Below are positions 50,394-59,881 of a stretch of 64,000 nt of DNA, piece after piece. The stretch comes from CAYJEQ01 sp964371155. Lineage in GTDB: Bacteria; Bacillota; Clostridia; Oscillospirales; Ruminococcaceae. The position numbers were made by a program, and so were the translations under genes. The stretch is taken from positions 1 to 64,000 of the forward strand of contig CAYJLI010000003.1 in NCBI GenBank assembly GCA_964371155.1. Reading direction: 5' to 3'. The notes below the pieces were generated by a model. It had not been told where the DNA came from. It was given only the letters and a program-made list of their open reading frames with translations, and made no database searches. The number at the start of each line of letters is the position of its first letter. Positions within the stretch are counted from its first letter, which is position 1.

Positions 50394-50780
50394 ATGCGTT
50401 CTTTATACGGGAATTCAATGGAGCTTATCGGAAAATCACTTGATTACCTCTGGCTCAAGCAAAGCGTAACCTTAAACAATATAGCCAACAGCGACACTGT
50501 TGGATTCAAAGCAGATTATGTAACATTTGAGGACGAATTCAAACGACTGCTCGACGAAGCAGCACAAAACGGAAAATCTTCTGACATACAAAGTGCAATT
50601 TCAACATCACAGATAGAGCTGAAAAAATCCGAGGCTGAAGGGCTACGGCTTGACGGCAACAATGTAAATGTAGATGTTGAGATGGTAGAGTTAACAAGAA
50701 CTTCACTACAATATCAGTATGCGGCTAATAGCTTAACCAGTGACATAGCAAGACTTAGAACCGCGATCAAAGGACAATAG
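50394..50780 (+). CDS. flgB: Flagellar basal-body rod protein FlgB
   Basis: 128 residues. N-terminal rod motif LNNIANSDTVGFKADYVTFEDEFK near 30-53 and a C-terminal VEMVELTRTSLQYQYAANSL helix. Proximal rod subunit. ATG at 50394 preferred (GGGAGTG upstream). flgC, its usual next gene, is missing here and lies at 63552. Confidence 0.93.
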   Translation: MRSLYGNSMELIGKSLDYLWLKQSVTLNNIANSDTVGFKADYVTFEDEFKRLLDEAAQNGKSSDIQSAISTSQIELKKSEAEGLRLDGNNVNVDVEMVELTRTSLQYQYAANSLTSDIARLRTAIKGQ

Positions 50781-50854
50781 CAATGAATTTGGATTTCAAA
50801 TTTGTTGCTTTGTTAATTTAAAAAGATAAAAATGGAAATATAAGGGAGGAAATT

Positions 50855-51166
50855 ATGACCAGTGATTTTATTACACCGATTGTTCCTATAAAAACATTTG
50901 AACAGCTCAAAACCGCAATGCCGGAAAACTCTACCGCTGAAGGTGGGAGCATGTTTAAGAGCATTTTTGATAATGCGGTAAATGATGTAAAAGAAACCCA
51001 GAGAGATTTAGATGAGAAGCAGTATCTGCTCGCCACGGGGCAACTTGACGACCCGCACACACTCACAATAGCGGCGGAACAGGCGCAACTCACGGTTGAT
51101 TTACTTGTACAGCTCAGAAATAGTGCAATAGAGTCCTATAATGAGCTCATAAGGATTAGCCTCTAA
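50855..51166 (+). CDS. fliE: Flagellar hook-basal body protein FliE
   Basis: 103 residues with C-terminal helices containing LATGQLDDPHTLTIAAEQAQ and a VDLLVQLRNSAIESYNELIRI end. Joins MS-ring and rod. Start follows GGGAGGAAATT. 27 nt before fliF. Confidence 0.92.
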   Translation: MTSDFITPIVPIKTFEQLKTAMPENSTAEGGSMFKSIFDNAVNDVKETQRDLDEKQYLLATGQLDDPHTLTIAAEQAQLTVDLLVQLRNSAIESYNELIRISL

Positions 51167-51193
51167 ACTTTAAAAGAAGGATTATAGCCGATA

Positions 51194-52813
51194 ATGGATA
51201 ATATAAAAAAGTTATGGATGCAGATTAGGCAATACATAGAAAAAATGAGTAAAAAGACAAGAAATATTGTGATAGCAGCTGCGGTGGGCGTGGTAGCTGT
51301 TGCAGTTGCACTTGCATTTTTCTTAAACAATACGGGATATTCCCTCCTCTTTTCGGGTGTTGAAGACCAAGAAGCGGTAAATATTATTGCCCAGTTGCAA
51401 GCGGATGACATAGCCTACCAACATACAGCCGATGGAGACATTTTAGTGGACTCGGCAGTGGTTGAGGAAACAAGGGCGCAACTTGTAATGTCGGGTTATC
51501 CGCAGAGCGGTTTTAATTACGATATATTTAAGGAATATGGGGGCGGTATGGTCACCAATTCCGAACAAGTTCAGTATAAACTCTATGAATTGCAGGATAG
51601 AATAGGTGCTACAATCAGGCTCTTTGCAGGTGTTTCCGATGCTAAGGTTACAATAGCCTTACCTGAAGAAGAAAAATATGTGCTATCCCCACTTGACGAT
51701 GGCACAAATGTAGCCTCTGCTTCGGTTTCGGTATTCATGGAAAATGGTGCAAGCCCGAGTGAAGAGCAAGCGGCTGGTATACAAAGGCTTGTAGCAACAA
51801 GTGTTCCAGGAATGCTTATGGAAAATGTTGCAGTGCTTGACAGCCACGGCATAGAGATTATTGTGACTACCGAAGAAAATATGTCACTCAATCAGCTCGC
51901 CGACCAAACTGCAACAATAATAGAAAACGACATACAAAGAAAAGTGCTCAATGTTCTTACCCCTTTCTTTGGTAGCGATAATGTTAAAGTGTCCGTAAAA
52001 GGGCAGATAAATATGGAGAAGATACTCAGGGAAACTTCTACATATACTGTGCCGGAGCAGATAAACGATGAGGATAAGAGCGGGATAGTTTCAAATGAGA
52101 GCACTTCCAGCAATTCTTCAAACTCCTCCACCGAAACTAATACCGATGTTGCAGGCACCGAAACAAATGCCGAAGCACCGCAGTACAACGGTGGCGAAGG
52201 CGACCAAAGCTCTGAGACACTCAGCGAAACCGCTGTGAGGGAATATCTTGTAAATCAGGTGATAGAGCAAGCGCAAATAGACCCTGGATATCTCTCAGAT
52301 GTATCGGTTTCAATTTCAATTAATAGCTATGTCATAGGTGATATTGACCCAGAAGATTTAATGGATTTAGTGGGTAACGCCTCCGGTATAGACATTGATG
52401 AAAGATACGACAAAATTTCAATAGTGAGCGCACCATTCTTTGGATATGATCCAGAAGAAGGCGATATAGGCGAAATAATCCCAGCTGGCTTGGTTGATGT
52501 AGTCTTAGCGAATCCGCTACCAATTATTATAGCTGCGGCAGTGATACTGCTGATACTGATTCTAATTATAGTTTTACTTGCGAAGAGAAGAAAACGCAGA
52601 AAAGCCGAAGAAGCAGAAGCGGAAGCTATTTTAGCACAGCAACAAGTACCGGGAGCTTTGATAGACCAGATAGACATGGAAGCTATCAACCAGATGAACG
52701 AAAAGAGCAAGGAGCTCAGAGAAACAGTTCGTACATTTGCAGAAGACAATCCAGAAATTGCCGCTCAGATGATCAGAAGTTGGATAAATGGAGGGGAAGA
52801 AGATGGAAAATAA
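51194..52813 (+). CDS. fliF: Flagellar MS-ring protein FliF
   Basis: 539 residues. TM helix near 24-44, ring-building region with SLLFSGVEDQEAVNIIAQLQ, TM helix near 438-459 and a cytoplasmic FliG-binding tail. Contains YSEQVQYKLYELQDRIGATIRL-like segment near 120. A low-complexity segment (about 290-335, Ser/Thr/Asn/Glu) is in the periplasmic region. Starts 10 nt after a hairpin-free gap; overlaps fliG. Confidence 0.94.
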   Translation: MDNIKKLWMQIRQYIEKMSKKTRNIVIAAAVGVVAVAVALAFFLNNTGYSLLFSGVEDQEAVNIIAQLQADDIAYQHTADGDILVDSAVVEETRAQLVMSGYPQSGFNYDIFKEYGGGMVTNSEQVQYKLYELQDRIGATIRLFAGVSDAKVTIALPEEEKYVLSPLDDGTNVASASVSVFMENGASPSEEQAAGIQRLVATSVPGMLMENVAVLDSHGIEIIVTTEENMSLNQLADQTATIIENDIQRKVLNVLTPFFGSDNVKVSVKGQINMEKILRETSTYTVPEQINDEDKSGIVSNESTSSNSSNSSTETNTDVAGTETNAEAPQYNGGEGDQSSETLSETAVREYLVNQVIEQAQIDPGYLSDVSVSISINSYVIGDIDPEDLMDLVGNASGIDIDERYDKISIVSAPFFGYDPEEGDIGEIIPAGLVDVVLANPLPIIIAAAVILLILILIIVLLAKRRKRRKAEEAEAEAILAQQQVPGALIDQIDMEAINQMNEKSKELRETVRTFAEDNPEIAAQMIRSWINGGEEDGK

Positions 52814-53861
52814 TGAAGTTAACACAGCAGAAGTGCTCGAAGCCGGAAATGATAATCCCCTCTCCGTTGATATTCCGTTAAGCCGAAAAGCCGCCGCAGT
52901 TATTGCGGTGCTCGGCGTGGATAATGCTTCAAAAATTTATAAGCATCTGACCGAAGAAGAGGTTGAGCGCTTAACACTTGAAATAGCAAGACTTGGGCAT
53001 ATACCATCGGATGAAACCGAGCTTATTCTTGATGAGTTTTATAAAGCTTGTTTAACACAAAAAGTTGTAACCGATGGCGGCTTAGAATATGCAAGAAGCG
53101 TACTCGAAAAAACCTATGGCCCAGAAGTGGCTGATGAGCTACTTAAGAAGATGAATAAATTCTTAAAAAATCGCTCATTCGATTTCATAGCCAAAATGGA
53201 TATAAAGAGCCTGTTTTCAGCAATTCAAAGGGAAAGACCACAGGCTATTGCTCTTGTACTATCCTATGCTGAACCGGGGCAGGCGGCTGCACTTATAGCA
53301 GAGCTTCCCGAAAAGAAAAGAATTAAAGTTGTAGAGAGTATTGCTCAAATGGAAAGCGCTTCACCTGAAGCGATAAGAGTAGTGGAAACTCAGCTTATGA
53401 AACGCTTTGACAATATGCTTACAACTGACTTTACAAATGTTGGCGGTATAGACTACATTGCTGATGTAATGAATCATATGGATAGAAGCAATGAAAAATA
53501 CATCTTCGACGAAATGGGCAGAGAAAATCCACAGCTTGCCGAAGAAATCCGCAAGAAGATGTTCGTATTCGAAGATATCATGGCTATGGATAATCACTCC
53601 ATCCAGCGCTTCATAAGAGAATGTGACATGAAAGATGTTGTATATGCTCTTAAAAATGCAAGCAAAGAAATGCTTGGTGTATTCTACTCAAATATGTCCA
53701 GTCGTATGGCGGATACAGTACAGTCAGACCTTGAGATTACATTCAATGTAAGGCTAAAAGATGTAGAAGAAGCTCAACAGCGCATAGTTGGCATTATTCG
53801 CAGGCTTGAAGAAGCGGGAGAGATTGTTGTCGGCAGTGGAAAGGATGATATAATTGCATAG
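52803..53861 (+). CDS. fliG: Flagellar motor switch protein FliG
   Basis: 352 residues. LSRKAAAVIAVLGVDNASKIYKHL near 25-48 and the C-terminal charged helix region with DDIMAMDNHSIQRFIRECDM, which includes residues used in torque generation. Start at 52803 after GGAGGGGAAG, inside the fliF end (11-nt overlap). Confidence 0.94.
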   Translation: MENNEVNTAEVLEAGNDNPLSVDIPLSRKAAAVIAVLGVDNASKIYKHLTEEEVERLTLEIARLGHIPSDETELILDEFYKACLTQKVVTDGGLEYARSVLEKTYGPEVADELLKKMNKFLKNRSFDFIAKMDIKSLFSAIQRERPQAIALVLSYAEPGQAAALIAELPEKKRIKVVESIAQMESASPEAIRVVETQLMKRFDNMLTTDFTNVGGIDYIADVMNHMDRSNEKYIFDEMGRENPQLAEEIRKKMFVFEDIMAMDNHSIQRFIRECDMKDVVYALKNASKEMLGVFYSNMSSRMADTVQSDLEITFNVRLKDVEEAQQRIVGIIRRLEEAGEIVVGSGKDDIIA

Positions 53862-54684
53862 GGTTCTAAAGGACTCACAAAAGCAAAATGTAGATATTTC
53901 TCCTTTTAAATCTGTAAATAAATTTACATTTGAAGTTGTAAAAACCAATGAGATAACAGAGCTGTCTAAATCTGATAGAGAAATCGAAGCAATAAAGCTT
54001 TTAGAAGATGAATATCCATCGGAAGACTTTACCTACGAAGATGACGCAGATGAACAAGTAGAAGACAGCGAAGCGGATGAAATAATAAAACGAGCAATGA
54101 TAGAAGCTGATGAAATACTAAGTAGTGCAAAAGAGCTTGCGATGACTATTAAAAAATCCGCCTACGATGAAGGTTTTGCCAAGGGAGAAAAAGCCGGTCG
54201 TGACATAGGATATGAGCAAGCACTTGAGATTGGAATTAAAAATAATCAAACAGAGCTTGTAAAGCTTCAGCAAGCCATTGTGAGAGAAGTAAGAGAAATA
54301 GATAAAGAAAAAGAAAGAATACTCGAGCATTATGTAGTGGACTTAGAAAATGTTGCTCTCACAATTGGCGAAAAAATAGTGCAAACAAGTCTTAAATCCA
54401 GCAAAGATGTTATAGGCAGGATGATTTTGGCGGCCACGGAAAAGATGAAAAAAGTGGCATGGGCAAAAATCTATATAAGCAAAGGGGCAGGAGCGATAGA
54501 TATACAGGGCGATGAGCAGTTTTTAAAAAATCTCTCCAGACTTGCTGAAAATGTGAAAATAGTAATCATGGAAGATGAAGAGCCGGGCACCTGTATAATT
54601 GAAACAAGCGAAACAATACTCGACATAAGTGTAAAAACACAACTTGATAATATTAAAGAAATACTAAATAATGCACGACTGTAA
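53854..54684 (+). CDS. fliH: Flagellar assembly protein FliH
   Basis: 276 residues. Acidic N-terminus, a central coiled coil with AYDEGFAKGEKAGRDIGYEQALE (Gly-xxx-Gly repeats typical of FliH) near 103-130, and a C-terminal FliI-binding domain. TTG start with AAAGGATG upstream, overlapping the fliG stop. Inhibits and positions the FliI ATPase. Confidence 0.88.
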   Translation: MHRVLKDSQKQNVDISPFKSVNKFTFEVVKTNEITELSKSDREIEAIKLLEDEYPSEDFTYEDDADEQVEDSEADEIIKRAMIEADEILSSAKELAMTIKKSAYDEGFAKGEKAGRDIGYEQALEIGIKNNQTELVKLQQAIVREVREIDKEKERILEHYVVDLENVALTIGEKIVQTSLKSSKDVIGRMILAATEKMKKVAWAKIYISKGAGAIDIQGDEQFLKNLSRLAENVKIVIMEDEEPGTCIIETSETILDISVKTQLDNIKEILNNARL

Positions 54685-54707
54685 AGAGCAGATTGGTGGG
54701 GAAAACA

Positions 54708-56006
54708 TTGAAGCATCTGTCCGAGCTAATAGCAAAAACAGATACAATAAGCTACATAGGTAAAATTGAAAATGTAACAGGTATTTCGATGAGTGCCACC
54801 GGAGGCAGTGCCAATATAGGCGATATAATGCTGATTTACAGTGAAGAACAAAAAAAGCAGATACCTGCGGAAGTAGTGGGATTTAAAGGTGATAAAATTC
54901 AGCTGATGTCCTATGAGGATGTACCTGGGATAGGAACTGACAGCTTTGTGAGAAACACCAAAAAAAGGCTTAAAATACCTGTTGGGCAGTTTTTAAAAGG
55001 CAGAGTAATAGATGCCATGGGAAACCCCATAGATGGAAAAGGCGATTTCGATGCCACAAACTACTACTATGTCGAAACTCCTAAGACAAATCCTCTCGCA
55101 AGACCCCCTATATCCGAGCCGCTCCACCTTGGAGTTAAGGCGATAGACGGGTTAAACACAATAGGTAAAGGTCAGCGTATCGGGATATTCTCGGGAAGTG
55201 GTGTTGGAAAAAGTACACTGCTTGGCATGATTGCAAGAAATGTGCAAGCGGATATAAATGTAATAGCGCTCGTGGGAGAGCGTGGCAGAGAAGTAAGAGA
55301 ATTCATCGAGAAAGACTTAGGCCCCGAGGGGATGAAGCGCACTGTGCTTGTGGTAGCTACCTCAGACCAACCTGCAATGCAGAGGGTGAAATGCCCATCG
55401 GTTGCCACCACGATAGCAGAATACTTTAAAGATCAAGGCTATGATGTGCTTTTGATGATGGATTCGCTCACCAGATTTGCAATGGCTCAACGAGAGATAG
55501 GACTTGCCACTGGAGAACCTCCGGTAGCAAGGGGATATACGCCATCAATATACACCGAATTTCCCAAACTTCTTGAGAGAAGCGGTATGTTTGAAAGAGG
55601 TTCAATAACAGGGATATATACAGTACTCGTAGAAGGGGATGACACAAACGAACCTGTTTCCGATACTGTGCGTGGTATACTCGATGGGCATATAGTCTTA
55701 AGCAGAAAGCTTGCTAATGCAAACCATTTCCCAGCGATAGATATAAGTGCAAGCATATCCCGTCTAATGGTGGAAATTGCAGGAGATGAACACAAAAAAC
55801 TTGCCTCCCAAATGAGGGATATACTCGGCGTATATGAAAAAAATGAAGACCTCATATCAATAGGTGCATACAAAGAGGGTACAAATAAAAAGCTGAGTTA
55901 TGCAATCAGTAAAATAGATATGGTAAATAGTTTCTTAAAGCAAGAAATTGATAGCAATGTTAAATCAGAGGAGCTACTTCCTGCAATGAGGGAAGTGCTA
56001 AAGTAA
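54708..56006 (+). CDS. fliI: Flagellum-specific ATPase FliI
   Basis: 432 residues. Walker A GSGVGKST near 163, Walker B LLMMDSLTRFAMAQREIGLATG near 244-265, and GEPPVARGYTPSIYTEFPKLLERSG. Powers export of flagellar proteins. TTG start at 54708 with GGTGGGG 6 nt upstream preferred over upstream TTG/GTG codons that overlap it. Confidence 0.93.
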   Translation: MKHLSELIAKTDTISYIGKIENVTGISMSATGGSANIGDIMLIYSEEQKKQIPAEVVGFKGDKIQLMSYEDVPGIGTDSFVRNTKKRLKIPVGQFLKGRVIDAMGNPIDGKGDFDATNYYYVETPKTNPLARPPISEPLHLGVKAIDGLNTIGKGQRIGIFSGSGVGKSTLLGMIARNVQADINVIALVGERGREVREFIEKDLGPEGMKRTVLVVATSDQPAMQRVKCPSVATTIAEYFKDQGYDVLLMMDSLTRFAMAQREIGLATGEPPVARGYTPSIYTEFPKLLERSGMFERGSITGIYTVLVEGDDTNEPVSDTVRGILDGHIVLSRKLANANHFPAIDISASISRLMVEIAGDEHKKLASQMRDILGVYEKNEDLISIGAYKEGTNKKLSYAISKIDMVNSFLKQEIDSNVKSEELLPAMREVLK

Positions 56007-56040
56007 AAGTTTTGTCGGCGAAAGGGTATGGGGATTTATA

Positions 56041-56490
56041 ATGAAAAAATTTTCATTCTCCCTCGAAAGGGTGCGAAGCTTCAAAGAGCAAGTTGAGCAA
56101 AATATAAAAAATGAACATACTGAAATTTTGCAGGCCATCAAAAAAGAAGAAGAAGTACTCGTGGCTTTGGAAAAAGAATTTTTACTCCAAAGAGACAAAA
56201 TAGAACAAGAAAAACTACAAGGCTGCACGATAAATACGATAACATTATATGAGGCATATTTAAAAAGCTTAAGAGATAAAATTAAAAGGCAGGAGCAGGT
56301 TATTGCCGCACTTAAAGTGAGGGAGAAGAAGAAGCTTGCTGAGCTGATAGAGGCAAAAAAAGAAACAAAGACTCTCGACATGTTAAAAGGCAAGAGAGAG
56401 GTGGAATACAATAATCTAATTCAAAAAAAGGAAGAAGAATTTATAGATGAATTTGTATCAAACACCACTTCAAAAGTAAATGCCGGATAG
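56041..56490 (+). CDS. fliJ: Flagellar export chaperone FliJ
   Basis: 149 residues, almost entirely charged coiled coil (KKFSFSLERVRSFKEQVEQ at the N-terminus is the FliJ pattern). Follows fliI and precedes fliK, as usual. GGGG-containing site upstream. Confidence 0.85.
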   Translation: MKKFSFSLERVRSFKEQVEQNIKNEHTEILQAIKKEEEVLVALEKEFLLQRDKIEQEKLQGCTINTITLYEAYLKSLRDKIKRQEQVIAALKVREKKKLAELIEAKKETKTLDMLKGKREVEYNNLIQKKEEEFIDEFVSNTTSKVNAG

Positions 56491-56543
56491 GTAGTTTGCA
56501 CTTTTGTGCTTCCTATATATTTTTAGGGAAAGGAGGGAAATGA

Positions 56544-57503
56544 ATGCAAATGGTAATGACACAGGCAGTACCCACCACTCCAGCACAGCAAAACACAAGC
56601 TATGAGAGCAATACCTCTAAAGACAATAGCAAGACGGATTTCGCAAAAATGCTTTCAGAAGAAATCAAATCTGTTCAGAGCAAGACGCAGAAAAATGAAG
56701 TCCCAAATGATAATGAACAAGTGATGCTACTTGCAATGCAGATGATGATGCAAAATCTGTCCGAAGCGACTGTTTTACCAGAGGGACAAGAAGGCGCAGC
56801 GATTGTGGCAGAAATCTTTGCAGAAGTGGTAAATCCACAGCAACAAACAACTGAGGACGAAGAAAAGCAGATAAATGTAAACGGCTTTAATTTAACCTTG
56901 GTGGACACCGAAGAAGTGGGAAAAATTGTTCCGATTACCGAGGGCAAAAACGGCGAGCAAGCGGTACTTTCAGAGGGTTTTGAAGACGGCGAAAATAATG
57001 TCTTTAAGCTATTAGATACCACACAAGTGGCCGAGCCAATCTCACAGACAGTAGTGGCACAAAATATCACTCAGCCGACAGCGCTAACAGCCGAGCAAGT
57101 TTTAAAGGATGAGTATTTGCAGGAAATAAAATCGCAGATTGCTACAAATATTGTTTCAGGTAATAACGACTTTGAAATACAGCTCGAGCCACAAAACATA
57201 GGTAAGCTTATTATTAAAACTACCTATGAAGCTGGAAAAGCGATAGTTTCAATCATTTGTACCGACCCTGAAACCATGCAAATCATGGCAAAAAGTGCGG
57301 GCGATTTAGCGGCGATAATTGAAAACCGGTCGGGACAGTACACACAGGTAATAGTTGAAAATCCTGCTGAGGATTATCTGCAAAATTTTGGCGAGCAGAA
57401 CAAGCAAAACAATGATAACGCTCAAAACCAAAATCAAGGCGAAAAAGACAATGACGAACATGCAGTGGATTTCCTACAACAACTTAGATTAGGTCTTGCA
57501 TAA
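56544..57503 (+). CDS. fliK: Flagellar hook-length control protein FliK
   Basis: 319 residues. Variable N-terminal part rich in Gln, Thr and Asn (about 1-190), and a C-terminal hook-length domain containing EIQLEPQNIGKLIIKTTYEAGKAIVSI, near 218-244, and a Gln/Asn-rich tail with NKQNNDNAQNQNQGEKD. A second FliK-type gene is at 47522. Start follows GGAAAGGAGGGAAATGA. Confidence 0.88.
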   Translation: MQMVMTQAVPTTPAQQNTSYESNTSKDNSKTDFAKMLSEEIKSVQSKTQKNEVPNDNEQVMLLAMQMMMQNLSEATVLPEGQEGAAIVAEIFAEVVNPQQQTTEDEEKQINVNGFNLTLVDTEEVGKIVPITEGKNGEQAVLSEGFEDGENNVFKLLDTTQVAEPISQTVVAQNITQPTALTAEQVLKDEYLQEIKSQIATNIVSGNNDFEIQLEPQNIGKLIIKTTYEAGKAIVSIICTDPETMQIMAKSAGDLAAIIENRSGQYTQVIVENPAEDYLQNFGEQNKQNNDNAQNQNQGEKDNDEHAVDFLQQLRLGLA

Positions 57504-57527
57504 GAAGCGAGAAAGGAGTAAAATGAT

Positions 57528-58037
57528 ATGAGTGCTATAAATGGTTTAGGAGCAGGATACGGAACAGTTTATCAAGGAGCAAGCAGAACTACCGAAGGGT
57601 ATGATGGTTTGAGCATTGATGATTTCTATGCACTGCTTGCAGCACAGATGCAATATCAAGATGCCGACAACCCAATGGATACCGCAGAAATGATGTCCAT
57701 GATGGTGCAGACACAAATGATAGATGCAATTACACAAATGGCAATGACAAATACAATTACATATGCTACCTCAATGATGGGCAAAAATGTTACTGTGGCG
57801 GAAGTTGATTACAACACAGGCGCATATACAAACGAGTATATCACAGGTGTGGTAACAGGAGTGGTACTTGGTGAAAATCCAATACTCTACATCGATGGAA
57901 ACCCATATACAATGAGCCAAGTAATGGCGGTGGGCGAAGTGCCGATAATAGACGAAAGCGAAACACCTGAGGAGGGGACGGACACTGAAGGTGAAACTGA
58001 AGGCACAACCGACCCCGAAACAGATACAACAATATAA
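57528..58037 (+). CDS. flgD: Flagellar hook assembly (capping) protein FlgD
   Basis: 169 residues. N-terminal FlgD signature FYALLAAQMQYQDADNPMDTAEMMSMMVQTQ near 33-63, then a short C-terminal part, ending in an acidic Thr/Glu-rich tail. Shorter than E. coli FlgD, typical for Gram-positives. Confidence 0.9.
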   Translation: MSAINGLGAGYGTVYQGASRTTEGYDGLSIDDFYALLAAQMQYQDADNPMDTAEMMSMMVQTQMIDAITQMAMTNTITYATSMMGKNVTVAEVDYNTGAYTNEYITGVVTGVVLGENPILYIDGNPYTMSQVMAVGEVPIIDESETPEEGTDTEGETEGTTDPETDTTI

Positions 58038-58052
58038 TATCGGAGGAAGGCT

Positions 58053-58448
58053 ATGGAGCTAAACAAATTTCAGAGCATAAATGAGCTCAAGCTCCGCCAT
58101 CAAGTCGGTATACAAAATAGCAAGGTAAATTCTAACACCACTCAAGCTAAGACGGACAGCTTTTCCGAAGTGCTCAAAAAGAGCATGGAAAACGAAGGCG
58201 TACAGTTTTCAAAACATGCTTTGGCAAGGATGAATGAGCGTGGAGTTAACTTTACCGAAGATCTTATAAGCGATTTGAACGGAGCCATAGAAAAAGCAAG
58301 AGAAAAAGGCGCTAAAGATGTGGTTATTATAGGTGCGGAAAGTGCTTTTATAGTAAATGTTCCAAACAATATTGTAATCACTACTATGAACGCAGGCGAA
58401 ATGAAAAACAATATATTTACCAATATAGACAGTGCGGTATTAATATAA
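58053..58448 (+). CDS. TIGR02530 flagellar operon protein
   Basis: 131 residues with FSKHALARMNERGVNFTEDLI and the C-terminal ESAFIVNVPNNIVITTMN, matching the TIGR02530 family found between flgD and flgE in Firmicutes. Function unknown. Confidence 0.85.
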   Translation: MELNKFQSINELKLRHQVGIQNSKVNSNTTQAKTDSFSEVLKKSMENEGVQFSKHALARMNERGVNFTEDLISDLNGAIEKAREKGAKDVVIIGAESAFIVNVPNNIVITTMNAGEMKNNIFTNIDSAVLI

Positions 58449-58532
58449 CCGGACCATTATGGAGGTTTTTGCATTAATCCGAATGATTATTGTAAACTTC
58501 GCATTGTCGATATTCACGAAAGGATGTAAGTA

Positions 58533-59465
58533 ATGGTTAAATCAATGTATGCTGCAATTGCTGGACTGCGCACCCATCAGTCAAAAATGGATGTTATCAG
58601 TAATAATATTGCGAATGTTAATACATGGGGCTTTAAAACGAAATCTGCAAACTTTGAAGATGCACTATACCAAAACATCATCAATAGCTCATCGGGTGAT
58701 GATGGCACGGCAACAGGCGCAAATGGCCCATCAGGTGGTACAAATGCTTCACAGCTCGGTTATGGTGTAAACTTAGGCTCTATTACAGCAAACTACACAA
58801 CCGGTAGCCGTGGTTACACAGGTGATGGTTACAACTGCATGATAAACGGTACAGGATTTTTCATCGTAGCAAAACCAAATACCGATATCACAGCCGCAGA
58901 CGAAACCGATTTGACATCAAGCGGACTTTATCTATCGAGAGTTGGTATATTCAATATAGACGGAAACGGTTACCTTGTTGATAATTTAGGTAATATCGTA
59001 GTGGGATTTTCCCCTACAAGTGTTACAGATGCGAATACCACATTTGCTACCGATGCACTTGTGCCTATAAGAATACCTACTCAAACAACGGGCGGTACTG
59101 GGGAAAGATATCAGCTTGAATCAGTATCAATCGGAACCGACGGCGTAGTAACAGGTATAAGCTCTACAAACCAAAAGATTACAATTGGTCAGCTTGCCGT
59201 TGCATCCGTTGAGAATGTAAACGGTCTCGAGCAGACATCGGGTTATCTCTACTCGATGGGTGCAAATGTGGGACAGGTACAAGCAATACCCACAGTTTCC
59301 ACAACAACGGGCGATATTTTAAGCGGATACCTTGAAATGTCAAATGTTGACCTTGCCACAGAAATGGCAAATATGATTACAACCCAGAGGGGTTATCAGG
59401 CAAACTCAAAGATTATCACAGTAACAGATGAGATGCTTGCGGACTTAGTTAACATGAAGAGATAA
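58533..59465 (+). CDS. flgE: Flagellar hook protein FlgE
   Basis: 310 residues. N-terminal motif SMYAAIAGLRTHQSKMDVISNNIANVNTWGFK and C-terminal NVDLATEMANMITTQRGYQANSKIITVTDEML. Compared with common FlgE it is short (hook core only). The TGRGYT-like loop and a NGTGFFIVA motif are present. A hairpin precedes the next gene. Confidence 0.92.
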   Translation: MVKSMYAAIAGLRTHQSKMDVISNNIANVNTWGFKTKSANFEDALYQNIINSSSGDDGTATGANGPSGGTNASQLGYGVNLGSITANYTTGSRGYTGDGYNCMINGTGFFIVAKPNTDITAADETDLTSSGLYLSRVGIFNIDGNGYLVDNLGNIVVGFSPTSVTDANTTFATDALVPIRIPTQTTGGTGERYQLESVSIGTDGVVTGISSTNQKITIGQLAVASVENVNGLEQTSGYLYSMGANVGQVQAIPTVSTTTGDILSGYLEMSNVDLATEMANMITTQRGYQANSKIITVTDEMLADLVNMKR

Positions 59466-59477
59466 TTAATTATCTAA

Positions 59478-59511
59478 TAGCTATAAGGGGGCAAGCGCCC
59501 CCTAATAGCTA
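59478..59511. repeat. Hairpin between flgE and flbD
   Basis: TAGCTA (59478-59483) and AGGGGGC (59486-59492) pair with GCCCCCT (59497-59503) and TAGCTA (59506-59511). It lies 12 nt after the flgE stop and has no T-run, so it is probably an intercistronic hairpin. Confidence 0.5.
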
Positions 59512-59529
59512 AAAAGAAAGGTGACTACG

Positions 59530-59736
59530 ATGATTGAACTTACAAAACTAAACAATGAACTTATGATGATTAATCCAAGTCAAATCGAATGCATCGAAAT
59601 TATCCCCGAAAGCAAAATAATAATGATGAATGGCAGATATCATATAGTAACAGAGAGCAAAGATGTTATAATTAAAAAGATTATCAAATTTTACAACCTA
59701 TGCAACTCAAATCCAGTGTTTAAATTAGAGGATTAA
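59530..59736 (+). CDS. flbD: Flagellar protein FlbD (SwrD-like)
   Basis: 68 residues: IELTKLNNELMMINPSQIECIEIIPES... and a short ending with VIIKKIIKFYN. FlbD of Firmicutes flagellar operons, small, function unclear, called SwrD in Bacillus. ATG at 59530 preferred with AGAAAGGTG upstream. Confidence 0.85.
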   Translation: MIELTKLNNELMMINPSQIECIEIIPESKIIMMNGRYHIVTESKDVIIKKIIKFYNLCNSNPVFKLED

Positions 59737-59881
59737 AAAGTTTGAAAATAAAATTCAAGCTTTCTAATATATAAAATCTGTTTTTCTACTCCGCTAAGGC
59801 GGACAACCGAAAAACACGGCACAATTATAACCAGATTTTGTGTTTATTTTGTGTCTTTCTAAGAAAGGAATGGTCACACTT

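Noticed and set aside
51187..51194. GCCGATAA at the fliF start as a sigma-28 -10 box
   Set aside because: The upstream TAAA candidates lie at spacings of 12 or 19 nt, and the box overlaps the fliF start codon; sigma-28 promoters need about 14-16 nt.
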